Source: Chaetoderma sp. LZ-2023a
Taxonomy: Eukaryota; Mollusca; Caudofoveata; Chaetodermatida; Chaetodermatidae
DNA length: 64,000 nucleotides
Direction: 5' to 3'
Assembly: GCA_034401795.1 (NCBI GenBank)
Contig: CM067359.1
Coordinates: 140,133,923-140,197,922, forward strand
Part shown: positions 54,060-64,000 of the stretch, piece after piece
Position numbering within the stretch: the first letter of the stretch is position 1
How the letters are laid out: each line of letters opens with the position of its first letter
The notes under the pieces: generated by a model
The model's input: the letters and a program-made list of their open reading frames with translations, nothing else
Told to the model about the DNA's origin: nothing
Databases searched by the model: none
Program-made: the position numbers and the translations under genes

Positions 54060-54245
54060 TTCATTCTATTAAAAGATTCACTTTCTTTTGTTGCAAAAAC
54101 TGGAATTTGCAGTGGTTTTGAGAAATGGAAAGAATACTATATTTTAAATTTTACTATTGGAATGAGACTGGCACATAAATAGTCATCTCTTGGCCAGTAA
54201 AATGTTCATTTTGGCGAATAAAGAATTTGGGAACTGTCTTGACTG
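54060..54245. repeat. F1 remnant
   Basis: TTGCAGTGGTTTTGAGAAATG and a short return CATCTCTTGGCCAG. Confidence 0.45.
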
Positions 54246-54672
54246 GAGACTATTTTGGAAACAAATTAAATTTTGATGATAATTTGTTTGCTAACTACAT
54301 ATTCAGCATGCGTATATATGTACCATATTGTTAGTTTGAAGTTGAACTCATAGAGTGTTCAGGATTGAGCGGGTTAACTCTTCAGCCTAAATACATGAAA
54401 CAGTATTTCTGGAGCCCTACCGTGCTGTCTAATGAATTGGTTTCTATTTTTGTGAGAAAGAAGAATGTCTTTTATAGCTCGATCAGCTGACTTGTCAGTC
54501 ACCCCCAAATAAAAAATTACTTTGTCCGCCAATGGGCCTGGGTGTGCATGTTTTTGTATAATGGATGCATCATAGATGATAGGCATGTCATATATCAAAA
54601 TAGATCATCCTGACCTAGTTTTTATGGGCCCCTGATTATCATAGAAAATTGTGACATGTATTTGCGATGCAG

Positions 54673-54910
54673 TTTAACCCTTTAATGGTCAAGCTGGCCA
54701 AAAATGGCTTCGGCAGTGGTCTTGGAAAATGTCCGTTTGCAGACCAAGAGAATATTATTTTTGAAAATTTACCACAGGAATGAGTGGCTCGATAACCGAG
54801 CCAGTCATTCCAGTGGTAAATTTTCAAAAATAGTCTACACTTAGTCTGCAAATGGACATTTTCTATGAGAAAAGTGAAATTTTCTTGACAAAATTTGACC
54901 AGTAAAGGCG
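54673..54910. repeat. F1 fold-back element
   Basis: TTAACCCTTTAATGGTC at the left; centre CTCGATAACCGAGCC perfect; right end decayed (CCAGTAAAGGCG). Confidence 0.8.
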
Positions 54911-55149
54911 TACAGAGTTTTTCATGTACTATTTCCCAACTCTTTGTATGGATGCATTAACTAAGCGTGAACGCATCTTATATCAAAAGTAGGTCAATGT
55001 TTTCATGATTTTTCGCATCATGTAATCAAACATTCCAGCTTATAGGATAAATTGGTGTCCCACATACAAAGTAGGGCACCATGACCTACTTTTCATGTCT
55101 CACTGAGGCTCATACATAGAAAATGTTTGTGCATTGCTGCAGTTTCAAG

Positions 55150-55355
55150 TTTGATGAACATCGAAGAAATTCTGAATTATCGAGTGCTGTATTCTAATTC
55201 TGAAAATTTATTCACGGAATACCTGGCTATGCATAAAGTTATCGAGCCAGGCATTCTGGAGATAAATTAAAAAAAAAATTAATTTTCTCTTGTCCTTCAA
55301 ATGGATCTGCCAAATAGAGGCCAGTTTTGGCCGGCTTGACCGTTAGATGGTTAAT
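55150..55355. repeat. F1 variant, degraded
   Basis: Centre ATAAAGTTATCGAGCCAG; ends with GCCGGCTTGACCG and TTAGATGGTTAA. Confidence 0.55.
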
Positions 55356-55406
55356 ATCATTATACTTGTATGCAAGATTATAAACATAATTAAACCATGC
55401 CAGGTA

Positions 55407-55611
55407 TTAACCATTCAATGGTCAAATTTAATCAAGAAAATTAAAATATTTACTTTTTGGATTTTGATTCGCATGACAAGAGAAGACTATTTTTGAATAT
55501 TTCATTCTAGTGGTAAATTTTCAAAAATAGTCTTCTCTTGGTCTGCAAATGGACATTTCTCAAGACCGCTGCAGAAGCTATTTTTGGCTGATATGAGTAT
55601 TAAAGGGTTAA
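55407..55611. repeat. F1 element bounded by TTAA, left arm shortened
   Basis: TTAACCATTCAATGG at the left, AAAGGGTTAA at the right; the central palindrome is missing. Confidence 0.65.
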
Positions 55612-55819
55612 GAATATCATTGTTATTAAATGATATCTCTTGATATTTGTGCTTTTCCTATTGTTACTTTCATGCTATTTCTAGAGAGATAATATATTCC
55701 TTGGAATTTTGTAAGCTATGTTGACGGTTGTTGAGCAGTTGAGAGGCATAATGTAACTGTAAGCTATGCTGGCAGTTGTTGAGAAGTTGAAAGTGGCATT
55801 ATTTTGTTGCGATTACTGT

Positions 55820-56035
55820 TGTTTAACCCCGCCACAGATAAATCCCGGAAAAGGAGATTCTTTATGATATAAAAGTTATTCTGTTTAATATTTTGAAATT
55901 AATTTGACTGGAAGCCATTGCTGCCTTAGGCAGCAATGGCCTCCAGTCAAGTTAATTTCAAAATATTTAACCATTTTCCTGTATGTTTTCCCATGAAAAT
56001 AAAGCATGGGGGAATACATCGGTGAAAGGATTTTA
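55820..56035. repeat. F2 fold-back element
   Basis: TTTAACCCCGCCACAG, core TTTAATATTTTGAAATTAAT, perfect centre GCCATTGCTGCCTTAGGCAG, right end CATCGGTGAAAGG. Confidence 0.8.
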
Positions 56036-56039
56036 TATA

Positions 56040-56880
56040 TCACATATTTCTTCAGGCTATTATCATCATGTATTAAATGAACAATTCTTGTCTGGTTAAT
56101 ATCAACAAACCCTGGACTATCCTGAAGCTGATCTGTCAGAATTCCAAGACCTCTTCAATGAATCTTAACCTCAAATGGCAGATTACAAGTTCATCTCTGA
56201 CCCCTGCATGTAATGATTCAAGATTGAGATGCCCATTGTGTCTCAGTAGTGTAGGGCTTACCTTCTTTAATAGGCTGATTTATGGTCATATATGTATCCT
56301 ACCTGACCATGAAGATACTTCCACTAAGCACCTATAGTGGTTCAGTGTTACAAATAAACTGCAGTGTCTGTGGCCTTGAAGGGGGTGCTCAGACATCTAA
56401 ATATGCTATGAATGTATTGAGAGTTGGTGCTGAGATGATGTGGGATGGTAGTGAGTTCCTTGTGTTAATCACTCGCTGAGTGAAACTGTGGTGACTTGGA
56501 AAGCTTTAGTAAGCGTTCTGACAGGTACCCATAGTAGTTGATGTCATTAGAATGTTGATTATAATCAACACTCCTGTGTCATATAATAAATTCAGGGAGA
56601 ATCGTGTATATCAATCGAGCATTACCGGTATGTCATCATATGTAGGAATCTGTCTTATTGATTGACTCCATCTAAAAGTTCTACAAGGTTCCACAAATTT
56701 GAAAGTACTTGAATTTTGACACCAGTCCTTGAAAGTGCTTGTTTTTTAAAATTTGTCTTGAAAAGTACTTGAAAATGGTAATACGTTTATTAGGCCTTGA
56801 AAAGTAGTTAACCATTTAATCCTCGAATTTGTTCCAGAAAATTGGGTATATTGTATCAGTCTTGTGTTTTTATACTAAAC
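56040..56880. other. Spacer; overlapping short frames unsupported
   Basis: An 86-codon frame (56,077-56,337) has two CxxC-like cysteines but no splice sites or homology that I can recognise. AAAGTACTTGAA(A/T) is repeated at 56,700-56,800. Confidence 0.35.
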
Positions 56881-56884
56881 ACGT

Positions 56885-57080
56885 TGGGAAGTCCAATGAA
56901 AATTGAGATTCAGGAAATTCAGGATTCGATCGATTCCCACACGGACCAAGCTTGGGCAGACCGTATCTTGGAATGGGTGGGGCAGAGCTAAAGCTGGATT
57001 CATCCATTATGGGGATATCAGATCAGATATATACACGGTAACATCCACCCCCCACCCCCACACCCCCCACCCCATTCCTT
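56885..57080. repeat. F3 tail fragment and C/A-rich run
   Basis: GAGATTCAGGAAATTCAGG, TCGATCGATTCCCAC and GGGTGGGGCAGAGC are the F3 outer tail. CACCCC repeats follow. Confidence 0.55.
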
Positions 57081-57099
57081 ATACCCACAAAAGCTACAT

Positions 57100-57540
57100 T
57101 GCCATATAATACCGGCTTGACTGTACTAGATAACTAGATATATGTGAGTTACGTGTATTCTAATTTGCCCTCTCATTGTAATTGTATGTCTATGTTATTA
57201 AAGAGTAAGGAATCCAGGTAATATGCTCTAACAACACCTGTATAACTTTGCATGATGGAGATTAACAGTAAATGCCAAAGGTAAGTGCACTGACAGCTCA
57301 TAGACATTATCACATAACAGAAATAAAAACACAGAGTTACAAAGTAGCTGAGATCTTAGAACCTGTGAAAGATGTCTGTGCGCCAACTACTGCATGGGGT
57401 GGTGTTTATGATGATAAACACCATGTTGTTACATGGTCTGGGAGAGAGAGAGAGACGCATAAGAGAATAAACATTTGTATCATTTGCTCTTTTTAACTGT
57501 TTGCTCTCTCCTTTTGAGATAATAATAATAATCAGTGATA
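57100..57540. other. Spacer; weak exon-like frame at 57,272-57,496
   Basis: The frame (ILEPVKDVCAPTTAWGG) is plausible protein, but no acceptor with a pyrimidine tract precedes it and it runs into a GAGA repeat. Confidence 0.3.
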
Positions 57541-57554
57541 GCTTTAACTTTGTT

Positions 57555-57660
57555 CTGTGTGTGCGCGCGTGTGTGCATGCGTGCGCGCGCGCACACGCGC
57601 GCGTACGTGCGTGCGTGCATGCGCCTACATGCTTACGTGTGTGTTTGTGCAGGTGCTAAG
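57555..57660. repeat. Alternating purine-pyrimidine tract
   Basis: GTGTGCGCGCGTGTGTGC and GCGCGCGCACACGCGCGC; Z-DNA-prone. Confidence 0.9.
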
Positions 57661-57672
57661 TGCATGTGCGGT

Positions 57673-57837
57673 TGAGTGAGTAAGTGAGAGTGAGTGAGTG
57701 AGGGTGAGTGAGTGAGTGAGTGAGTGAGTGAGTGAGTGAGTGAGTGAGTGAGTGAGTGAGTGAGTGAGTGAGTGAGTGAGTGAGTGAGTGAGTGAGTGAG
57801 TGAGTGAGTGAGTGAGTGAGTGAGTGAGTGAGTGAGT

Positions 57838-57885
<48 letters not shown>

Positions 57886-58057
57886 GTGAGTGAGTGAGTG
57901 AGTGAGTGAGTGAGTGAGTGAGTGAGGGAGGGAGGGAGGGAGGGAGGGAGGGAGGGAGGGAGGGAGGGGAGGGATGGGAGGGAGGGAGGGAGGGAGGGAG
58001 GGAGGGAGGGAGGGAGGGAGGGAGGGAGGGAGGGAGGGAGGGAGGGAGGGAGGGAGG

Positions 58058-58149
<92 letters not shown>
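57673..58149 (+). repeat. Long purine tract: (TGAG)n, (GA)n, (GGGA)n, (GA)n
   Basis: GAGT repeats to about 57,842, GA to 57,881, GAGT to 57,924, GGGA to about 58,062 (one ATG interruption at about 57,974), then GA to 58,149. Long open frames on both strands here (up to 194 codons of Ser-Leu, Pro-Ser or Arg-Glu) are artefacts. Confidence 0.97.
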
Positions 58150-58244
58150 ATGTTTATGATGTGGGACTCTATTCCTATGCAATAGCACTCTAAAACTAAT
58201 CATAGTCAAATACTATATCAGTCTACCAAGTACTATAAAACTTG

Positions 58245-58300
58245 TTAACTATGGAAACTAACTATGGAAACTAGCTATGGAAACTAGCTATGGAAACTAG
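58245..58300 (+). repeat. 13-bp tandem repeat, four units
   Basis: TAACTATGGAAAC x2 then TAGCTATGGAAAC x2. Confidence 0.85.
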
Positions 58301-58326
58301 CTCTCCAATACTAAAATGAAAAACCG

Positions 58327-58542
58327 TTAACCCTTACAAACCCGACCTCTGCAGTGCTCTTGAGGAATGCCCATTTGCTGGCAAAGAGAAGACTATTTTT
58401 TGAAAATTTACTGCAGGAATATTTTACTGAGCCAGTCATTTCTGTAGTAAATTAAAAAATAGTCTACTCTTGGCGCGCAAATTGACATTCAATAATGAAA
58501 TATTTTGATTTTCCTGTCCAAATTTGGTCATTAAAGGGTTAA
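58327..58542. repeat. F1 element bounded by TTAA
   Basis: TTAACCCTTACAAACC at the left, ATTAAAGGGTTAA at the right; centre shortened. Confidence 0.75.
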
Positions 58543-58559
58543 GTTAGGTTTAGTGGCAT

Positions 58560-59570
58560 TCTTTGCAGGGTATCATTTAAAGCAACTTTTCAGAGCTCTT
58601 TCATGCTTTTACTATACGGTATGTAGTGTTTCAGTTCCAGGAGCTTAAATTAGCATGGGGTGAAATTCTGGAAATCCCATATGAAATAGCTTTTTTGCTT
58701 AGATTCCAGTAATGTGTGATCCTTGTTGTACATGTTGCAGCTCAGCATGTAAGTCTCTAATTTGCTGTTTCAAGTTGCCACACACACAGTTTCTGAAACA
58801 TAGCCTGTGTAGCAAAGTTTCATAAGCTCTTAATGCATGCCTCCACCTGCCTGGTCAGACAGTATGCCTGCCTCCCTGATCGATCGGTCAGTTGGCTCTA
58901 GTCTGGTCTTGTCCGATCCAATCCAATCCGGTCTGGTCCATAGTTCGGTCTGTCCCTCCAGCTGCGGAGCAGGTGTCTGTAAAGATAACTACTGAAGTTC
59001 TACTTAAAGTCTGTAAGCAAACACAATTTTAATAGCCAATTATACAATGTAGTTGAAGTACAATCAAAATCTGTCTCCCACATATAAATTGTGTGAGCAT
59101 ACAGTAAGAAATAAGCAAGAAATGCTACTGGTAATTTGAAAATGAGCAAAATGGAAATTCAACTTTTTTAAATCCGGCAGTCGATAGGCCAACTGTATAT
59201 TGCGTCAGTCCAGTCACGTTGAGCATACCCCTGCATTGGAATCAATAGTAAATAAGGCAGATATCGAAAGCTCTGTCGCGAAATTACCTTTAGTACACAC
59301 GATATTTGTAATCGGTTCTTGTACAGTTTTTCCTGCTGAATACGCTTGTGCATGCTTATTTTTTATTGAACAGACTGATTTCCTCTAAATTGATTATCAA
59401 AGAGGTTTTGGAAAATCACACAAATCTTGCCGATTTTCACTGAAATTAAGGTGAAAGAGGTAAAATGGTCTGGACAAGACTAGGATATCCTCAGAATATG
59501 TGTTATGCTTCAGTAGATGCCTAATGCAGAAGTCAGAATATGTCGGAAACAATTTCCCTGAAACTGAAAG
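58560..59570. other. Spacer, nothing supported
   Basis: GGTC-rich simple sequence at 58,880-58,950; short frames only. Confidence 0.35.
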
Positions 59571-59572
59571 CT

Positions 59573-59815
59573 TTAATTCCTTCATAGTGAAGCTGACCAA
59601 AGACGGCTTATTCAGTGCTCTTTAGTACAATGTCCATTTACAGGCCAAGAGATGTCTGTTTTTGAGAATTTACCACTGGAATGACTGGCTCAATTTCCGA
59701 TCCAGTCATTCCGGTGTAAAATTTTCAAAAATAGTCTTCTCTTAGTCTGCAAATAAACAATCTTCAAGACCACTGCAGAGGCCGGTTATGGCCGGCTTCA
59801 CCATTAAAGGGTTAA
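59573..59815. repeat. F1 element bounded by TTAA
   Basis: TTAATTCCTTCATAGTG at the left, ACCATTAAAGGGTTAA at the right. Confidence 0.8.
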
Positions 59816-59819
59816 GGAA

Positions 59820-59965
59820 GATCTATCTGCTGGCCAGGAGTCTGTGTAATTTTTGAAAATTTACCACTGAAATTCCTTGCTCGATGATCAAGATAGTGGT
59901 TCCATTGGTAAATTTTCAAAAGTATTCTTCTCGTGTCCTGTAAATGGACATTTATTGAGCAAATA
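59820..59965. repeat. F1 core remnant abutting the previous copy
   Basis: TTTTTGAAAATTTACCACTG and CCATTGGTAAATTTTC around GCTCGATGATCAAG. Confidence 0.55.
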
Positions 59966-59969
59966 TTAA

Positions 59970-60400
59970 AGTACTCAGAATCAAATGCGATACATAGCGC
60001 GTGACATAAACAATGTTATCCCAAAAAGGAACAAAGAGAAATTCACTGTGAGACTCATTCGCTTCCTCCTTGTCAATGTCGTTTTTTTGACAGAATACTG
60101 AAATTCCACAGTCTTGGCATTCAAAGTGGAAACCAGACTGACCTTGGCAGTCCTTAGCAGATGTTGTACAATAAAGAGTTATACTATTGTTATTTCTGGG
60201 TCAGTCGCTCTCTCTCTCTCTCATCTTGCGAACCGTTACATTCTTTTATTTTGTGGCTGACTGACTCATTGACAGACACCAGAAGGAAATGTCTGGGAAA
60301 GATTATCACAGAAATATATGAGTCAATTTTAGTCGCTGTGTAAACCCCATTTCATCCTAGCTTCTGAGAAATATGGTAATTTACAGTAGTATCCTAAGCT
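59970..60400. other. Spacer with (TC)n near 60,208
   Basis: No gene recognised. Confidence 0.35.
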
Positions 60401-60404
60401 TATA

Positions 60405-60500
60405 TCTAAAACTTGTTGAATATTTTGAATACAAATTGTCTGAAAGATGTTGCTGCAGCAACAACATTTAGTCAAATTGATTCAAATTTTAAACATTTTT
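60405..60500. repeat. F4-like core palindrome
   Basis: CTTGTTGAATATTTTGAATAC, TGTTGCTGCAGCAACA, then AGTCAAATTGATTC. Confidence 0.6.
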
Positions 60501-60552
60501 CCTAAAGTAGTACATTTATGAAGTACATCGTTTAAAAAGAGGGTCTAAATTA

Positions 60553-60748
60553 TTAACTCTTTCACCGACAAATCCATGAAAAACTAAATTCTTTATGTTA
60601 TAAAACTTATTCTATTGAATATTTTGGAATTAATTTAACTAAAAGCCGTTGCTGCCTAAGGTATCCAGTAAGATTAATTTCAAAATATTCAACGGTTTTC
60701 ATGTATGCTTGCCTTGAAAATGAGATATGGAGAAATCATTGGTAAACT
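60553..60748. repeat. F2 fold-back element
   Basis: TTAACTCTTTCACCGAC at the left; GCCGTTGCTGCCTAAGG with a shortened return; AAAATATTCAACGG. Confidence 0.7.
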
Positions 60749-60749
60749 C

Positions 60750-60980
60750 TGATTGTCAAGGCAGCCAAAGACAGGTTCTGCATAGTGGTCTTGAGAAATA
60801 CCCATTTGCATGACATTTAAGTACACTGACTCTTGTAGAAGACATACCGTGCTGATATGACTAACAGTCATTCCAGTATTGACTTTTCAAAAATTTGTCT
60901 AAATTGGCCTGCCAATGGACGGTTGGACACTCGAGCATTAAGCAAAAATTATGCTGATCAATCTTAACCAATATGGATTA
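60750..60980. repeat. F1 degraded copy
   Basis: TAGTGGTCTTGAGAAATACC and CTTTTCAAAAATTTGTC; the centre is replaced. Confidence 0.5.
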
Positions 60981-61034
60981 ACCCATATTGCCTTGAAATG
61001 CCACTCTCTCAGTTTTTCCAGACGACTATACAGG

Positions 61035-61140
61035 ACGGTTCATGAATATTTTGAAATTAATTCACTTGAAACCTGGTGCTGCCTTTGCTGCCATAGACAG
61101 TTCCATTCAAATTAGTTTCTTAATATTCAACAGAACATTG
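61035..61140. repeat. F2/F3-type core palindrome
   Basis: ATGAATATTTTGAAATTAAT, CTGGTGCTGCC, then CATTCAAATTAGTTTC and ATATTCAACAGAAC. Confidence 0.6.
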
Positions 61141-61171
61141 CATGATAACGAATGTATCATTTCTGGTGGTG

Positions 61172-61400
61172 ATTAAGCCTCTGACTGCTGAGTTTTTGCA
61201 GACAACATATAACAAGGGTTATATCTCGGGACCTGAAAAATATTTTGAAAACAATTTGACTGAAAGTTGTTGGTGGCTAAGCCACCAACAACTTTCAGTC
61301 AAATTGTTTTCAATATATTCAGCAAGTCAAGAGTTCTTGTTCGTTGAAATTATTGTCTCTTGGCTTACAGTTACAGCAGGGAGACAGGTAAAGGGTAGAA
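61172..61400. repeat. F4 fold-back element, well preserved
   Basis: TTAAGCCTCTGACTGC at the left; the centre AAAGTTGTTGGTGGCTAAGC returns perfectly; the right end carries GGGAGACAGGTAAAG. Confidence 0.85.
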
Positions 61401-62120
61401 ATGTGTCAATGACAAGGTGTGTAACAGTCTAGATATTTCTCTGAGACATGATAACTCATTATTCCAGAGATCAGCAGATAATAGCTGTATTGTGTGGGTG
61501 CTAGATGGATGGTAATGGTGTAATTTGTGACACCCAGTCATATTTTGTTCGATGTATATTTTATCCGGTGACACCATGCATACTAGAGTTATCTGCCGAG
61601 TAGAAAGTTTGGCGGAATATGGCCATGCATCTGAGAGCATATTTATTATCCCCACATGTTATTGCAATCGTCTCCATTTGCCTGTCCACCCGGCCAACTG
61701 TCCATCTGTCCGTACAGTTATCTCAATCTAATTTGTTATGCGAGTTACTAATATGATTGCTGAATGCATGACAACATTTTACATTACACTCAAGGTGGTG
61801 GGGTTGGGGAAGGTTTAGTCCGAGTCTGCTCTGACTCAACCCGGCCCTGTGACAGATATTTGGACTGACTGATGGGGGCAGGTTGAGAGGAGAAAATGGC
61901 AAAGGGTGGGGATTTGCGATGGCGTGCCATTGCCATCGACTGAACATTCTATTTATAAATTTATAATGGGTGTCAATGGAGGCATCCAATCTGTTACTCA
62001 AGTATCTGTTGTCATAGCCAAAATACGTTATACGCTAGCGTCACATTAAAAATGACATAGACTCGGTCACAAAAATCAAAAAGGTCTCAGTAAGTGTGCG
62101 ACTTGTATGTCTTTATGAAC
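61400..62120. other. Spacer with satellite-like remnants
   Basis: 61,640-61,990 keeps words of the 150-bp satellite (GCGAGTTACTAATATGATTG). No gene. Confidence 0.4.
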
Positions 62121-62139
62121 TTACAATTCAATAAACTTC

Positions 62140-62235
62140 TGTTGAATATTTTGAAACTAATTTGGCTGGAAGCTGTTGCTGCCAAAGTCAGCAATAACCC
62201 ACTAGTCAAATTAATTTCAAAATATTGAACAACAT
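62140..62235. repeat. F3-type core palindrome
   Basis: CTGTTGAATATTTTGAAAC, AAGCTGTTGCTGCC, then AATTTCAAAATATTGAAC. Confidence 0.65.
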
Positions 62236-62241
62236 ACTGTA

Positions 62242-62477
62242 TTAACCCTTTAACCTTTGAATTTGTTCAAGAAAATTTAAATTTTCTCTTAAGAAATGTC
62301 CATTTGCAGACCAGGAGACGACTGTGTTTGAAAATTTACCACTGGAATGACTAGCTCAGTTATCAAGCTAGTCATTTCAGTGGTAAATGTTCAAAAATTT
62401 TCTTTGGTCTGCAAATTTACATTTCTAAAGACCACTGCTTAGGCCGTTTTTTGCTGATATGAGTGTTAAAGGGTTAA
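62242..62477. repeat. F1 fold-back element bounded by TTAA
   Basis: TTAACCCTTTAACCTTTG at the left, TGTTAAAGGGTTAA at the right; centre AGCTCAGTTATCAAGCT keeps pairing through paired changes. Confidence 0.85.
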
Positions 62478-62719
62478 GTTACCGTCAAATTTCTGTTCCC
62501 AGAATTCAGGTTTCCAAATTGATTCTAACATACGTAAAAGGTGGCCGGACGTAAGATAAGAATTCTTCAGGGCATAACTAGAAATGAATACGTCAATTGG
62601 ATGAATGACCTCCCTGGATCAGATTTGTGAATAAATATTTTTCGAAAATGCAGAGCATTTATGGAAGGCTATGTCCTTCCTAAAATGTTAGGAATACATT
62701 TTAATTTCTTGAACCACCT

Positions 62720-63078
62720 TTTTATGCCCTGCCAAAAAATTGGTTGGGTGTTATGTCATGGCGCCATCTGGGCGGGCGCATGGTTGGACTATATCTAGGG
62801 AAGAAACCTATGTAAATTGTCAATGATCTGAAATCCAAGATGGCCACCTTCAAACTTCATAGGTGTTTAGCAGATCGCTTTGAACCTTCATAGAATGTGG
62901 ATTAAGTCTAAAGAAGAAACTTATCGAAATCCAATATGGCCGCCAGCCACGGGATTGCTTTGAAACTTCATAGGATGACTGGTCTAGGTTTGAGGAAGAA
63001 ATCGCTAGTTTGTGATAGCTCTCATTCATTGGTTTGTCATCATGGCGGGGTATTATGCACCGGTTGGAGAGATCTTGT
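62720..63078. repeat. Dispersed element ending GGCGGGGTATTATGC..TCTTGTT
   Basis: CCAAGATGGCC, CCAATATGGCCGCC and a terminal CATGGCGGGGTATTATGC recall a dispersed repeat of invertebrate genomes; the family assignment is from memory. Confidence 0.45.
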
Positions 63079-63100
63079 TCTGTTTTGCTGCATGTTCTAG

Positions 63101-63197
63101 CAAAGTTAACAACTGGTATCAATCACATCCTACTACTGATCAATCACCTCATCATGTCATTTATGGTTTTGTTGAGAACATATTAAATATGGTTCAG
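63101..63197 (+). CDS. Candidate internal exon of an unrecognised gene
   Basis: A good acceptor (TTGTTCTGTTTTGCTGCATG, TTCTAG|C) and donor (CAG|GTAAAT) bracket 97 bases with one open frame of 32 codons (KVNNWYQSH ... IYGFVENILNMVQ), entering with one base of a split codon and leaving in phase 0. The other two frames are closed. It follows directly after a dispersed repeat. It might belong to the gene starting at 14,854, but phase rules out a direct join and no link is shown. The function is unknown. Confidence 0.35.
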
Positions 63198-63451
63198 GTA
63201 AATTTAATATGAATTTTATGTCAGATTTATGTGATGAATACTGTATTTAGAGTTTTCTCTGTAATAATAAACTTCTACTATACATATAAACACCCGTCTC
63301 TCTATGTAAGAAGAATTATAAATAAATATGATGATAATATTTTTATTTTCAGATAAAACATTTTACAACACAGTTTAATTGCTCATTACTGGTGGTTTAT
63401 AACTCCTGATAAAGGTTCTAAGCTGTATGCTACTAAACCCCAAGTATTTTA

Positions 63452-63658
63452 TTAACGCTCATATCAGCCAAAAAAACAGCTTCGGCTGTGGTCTTGAGAA
63501 ATGTCCGTTTGCAGACCAAGAGAAGACTATTTTTGAAACTTTACCGCTGGTATAACTGGCTCGATAAACGAGCCAGTCATTCCAGCGGTAAATATTCAGA
63601 AATAGTCTTCTCATGGTCAGCAAAGGGACACTTTCTATTAGAAAATTTAGCATTTTAA
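63452..63658. repeat. F1 element bounded by TTAA
   Basis: TTAACGCTCATATCAGCC at the left, CATTTTAA at the right; centre CTCGATAAACGAGCC perfect. Confidence 0.8.
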
Positions 63659-63880
63659 CTCGCTAATGGCCAAAGCAGACAATGTTACTGGCATCTGTAG
63701 TTGTTGTGAGGGATATCCATTTGCAGGCCAAGAGAAGACTATTTAAAAAAATTTAACAACTTGAATGTCTGGTTCTATGATCGTGCCCGAGTCATCTCAG
63801 TGGTAAATTAAAAAACCTACAAACTTGGCCTGTAAATGAACATCAACTAAGAAGAAATTGCCATCAATCAAACCAGAGTG
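63655..63880. repeat. F1 variant sharing a TTAA with the previous copy
   Basis: CATTTGCAGGCCAAGAG and CTTGGCCTGTAAATGAAC arms; centre TATGATCGTGCCCGAG decayed. Confidence 0.65.
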
Positions 63881-63884
63881 ATCA

Positions 63885-64000
63885 ATGATTGGAGACCCTC
63901 ACCCCAAATCGGATCAGTAGTTTCCGAGATTGCGACTGACCGACTGACAAATCAACCGACTGACCAACAGACAGACACGTATTCCCTCACAGGGCAAGGG
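63885..64000. repeat. GACTGACC-type simple sequence at the window edge
   Basis: GACTGACCGACTGAC and CCAACAGACAGAC; probably the end of a further dispersed repeat cut by the window. Confidence 0.5.

Noticed and set aside
57272-57496. Exon-like 74-codon frame
   Set aside because: No usable splice acceptor, and it ends in a GAGA repeat.
57625-58209. Open frames of 172-194 codons on the minus strand and about 90 on the plus strand
   Set aside because: Pure translation of TGAG/GGGA/GA microsatellites (Ser-Leu, Pro-Ser, Arg-Glu-Gly).
1-64000. tRNA or rRNA genes
   Set aside because: No cloverleaf with A and B boxes or rRNA core sequence was recognised by eye; a covariance-model scan was not possible.

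Overview
This window looks like non-coding, repeat-rich nuclear DNA from a marine invertebrate. A mollusc or other lophotrochozoan is most likely. That is inferred from the style of dispersed repeats (the block at 34,447-35,290 and the about 150-bp satellites at 21.5-22.6 kb and 49.8-51.8 kb) and from eukaryotic splice signals. There is no bacterial-type gene packing, ribosome binding site or operon. Almost every short open frame is chance or lies inside a repeat.

Layout. 1-7,700: an atypical block holding the tail of one open frame, a threonine-rich low-complexity frame, and three copies (two direct, one inverted) of a repeat unit with a CRE-like site plus TATA box; none of the short repeat families found further right was seen here. 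8,170-14,700: dispersed repeats and AT-rich spacer. 14,854-15,216: the best host-gene candidate, a first coding exon with a strong splice donor. 15.6-22.6 kb: many fold-back MITE-like elements and a 150-bp tandem satellite. 22,593-27,697: a DIRS-type tyrosine-recombinase retrotransposon (DIRS-A) with inverted terminal repeats, an internal complementary region, gag-like frames, a truncated RT/RNase H and an open recombinase frame with its catalytic residues. 27.7-42.2 kb: fold-back elements and a 28-bp satellite. 42,320-49,090: a second, older DIRS-type element (DIRS-B) with well-kept termini and ruined coding sequence. 49.4-64 kb: satellite blocks, a hAT-like insertion, microsatellites, more fold-back elements, and one short candidate exon at 63,101-63,197.

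Fold-back families used below. F1: about 235 bp, ends TTAACCCTTTAA.. and ..GGGTTAA, long arms meeting at ACTGGCTCGATAACCGAGCC. F2: about 210 bp, ends TTAACCCTTTCACC, centre GCCATTGCTGCCTAAGGCAG. F3: centre CTGGGTGCTGTTGCTGCC with CRE-like TGACGTCAT motifs. F4: ends TTAAC(A/T)GTCTG, centre AAGTTGTTGGTGGC. F5: ends TTAACCCTTACCACTCTG. F6: hairpin with AGATGGGTGGTC. One F1 copy sits in an F2 copy at a duplicated TTAA, which points to piggyBac-like mobilisation. The two DIRS elements supply the only recognisable protein machinery.
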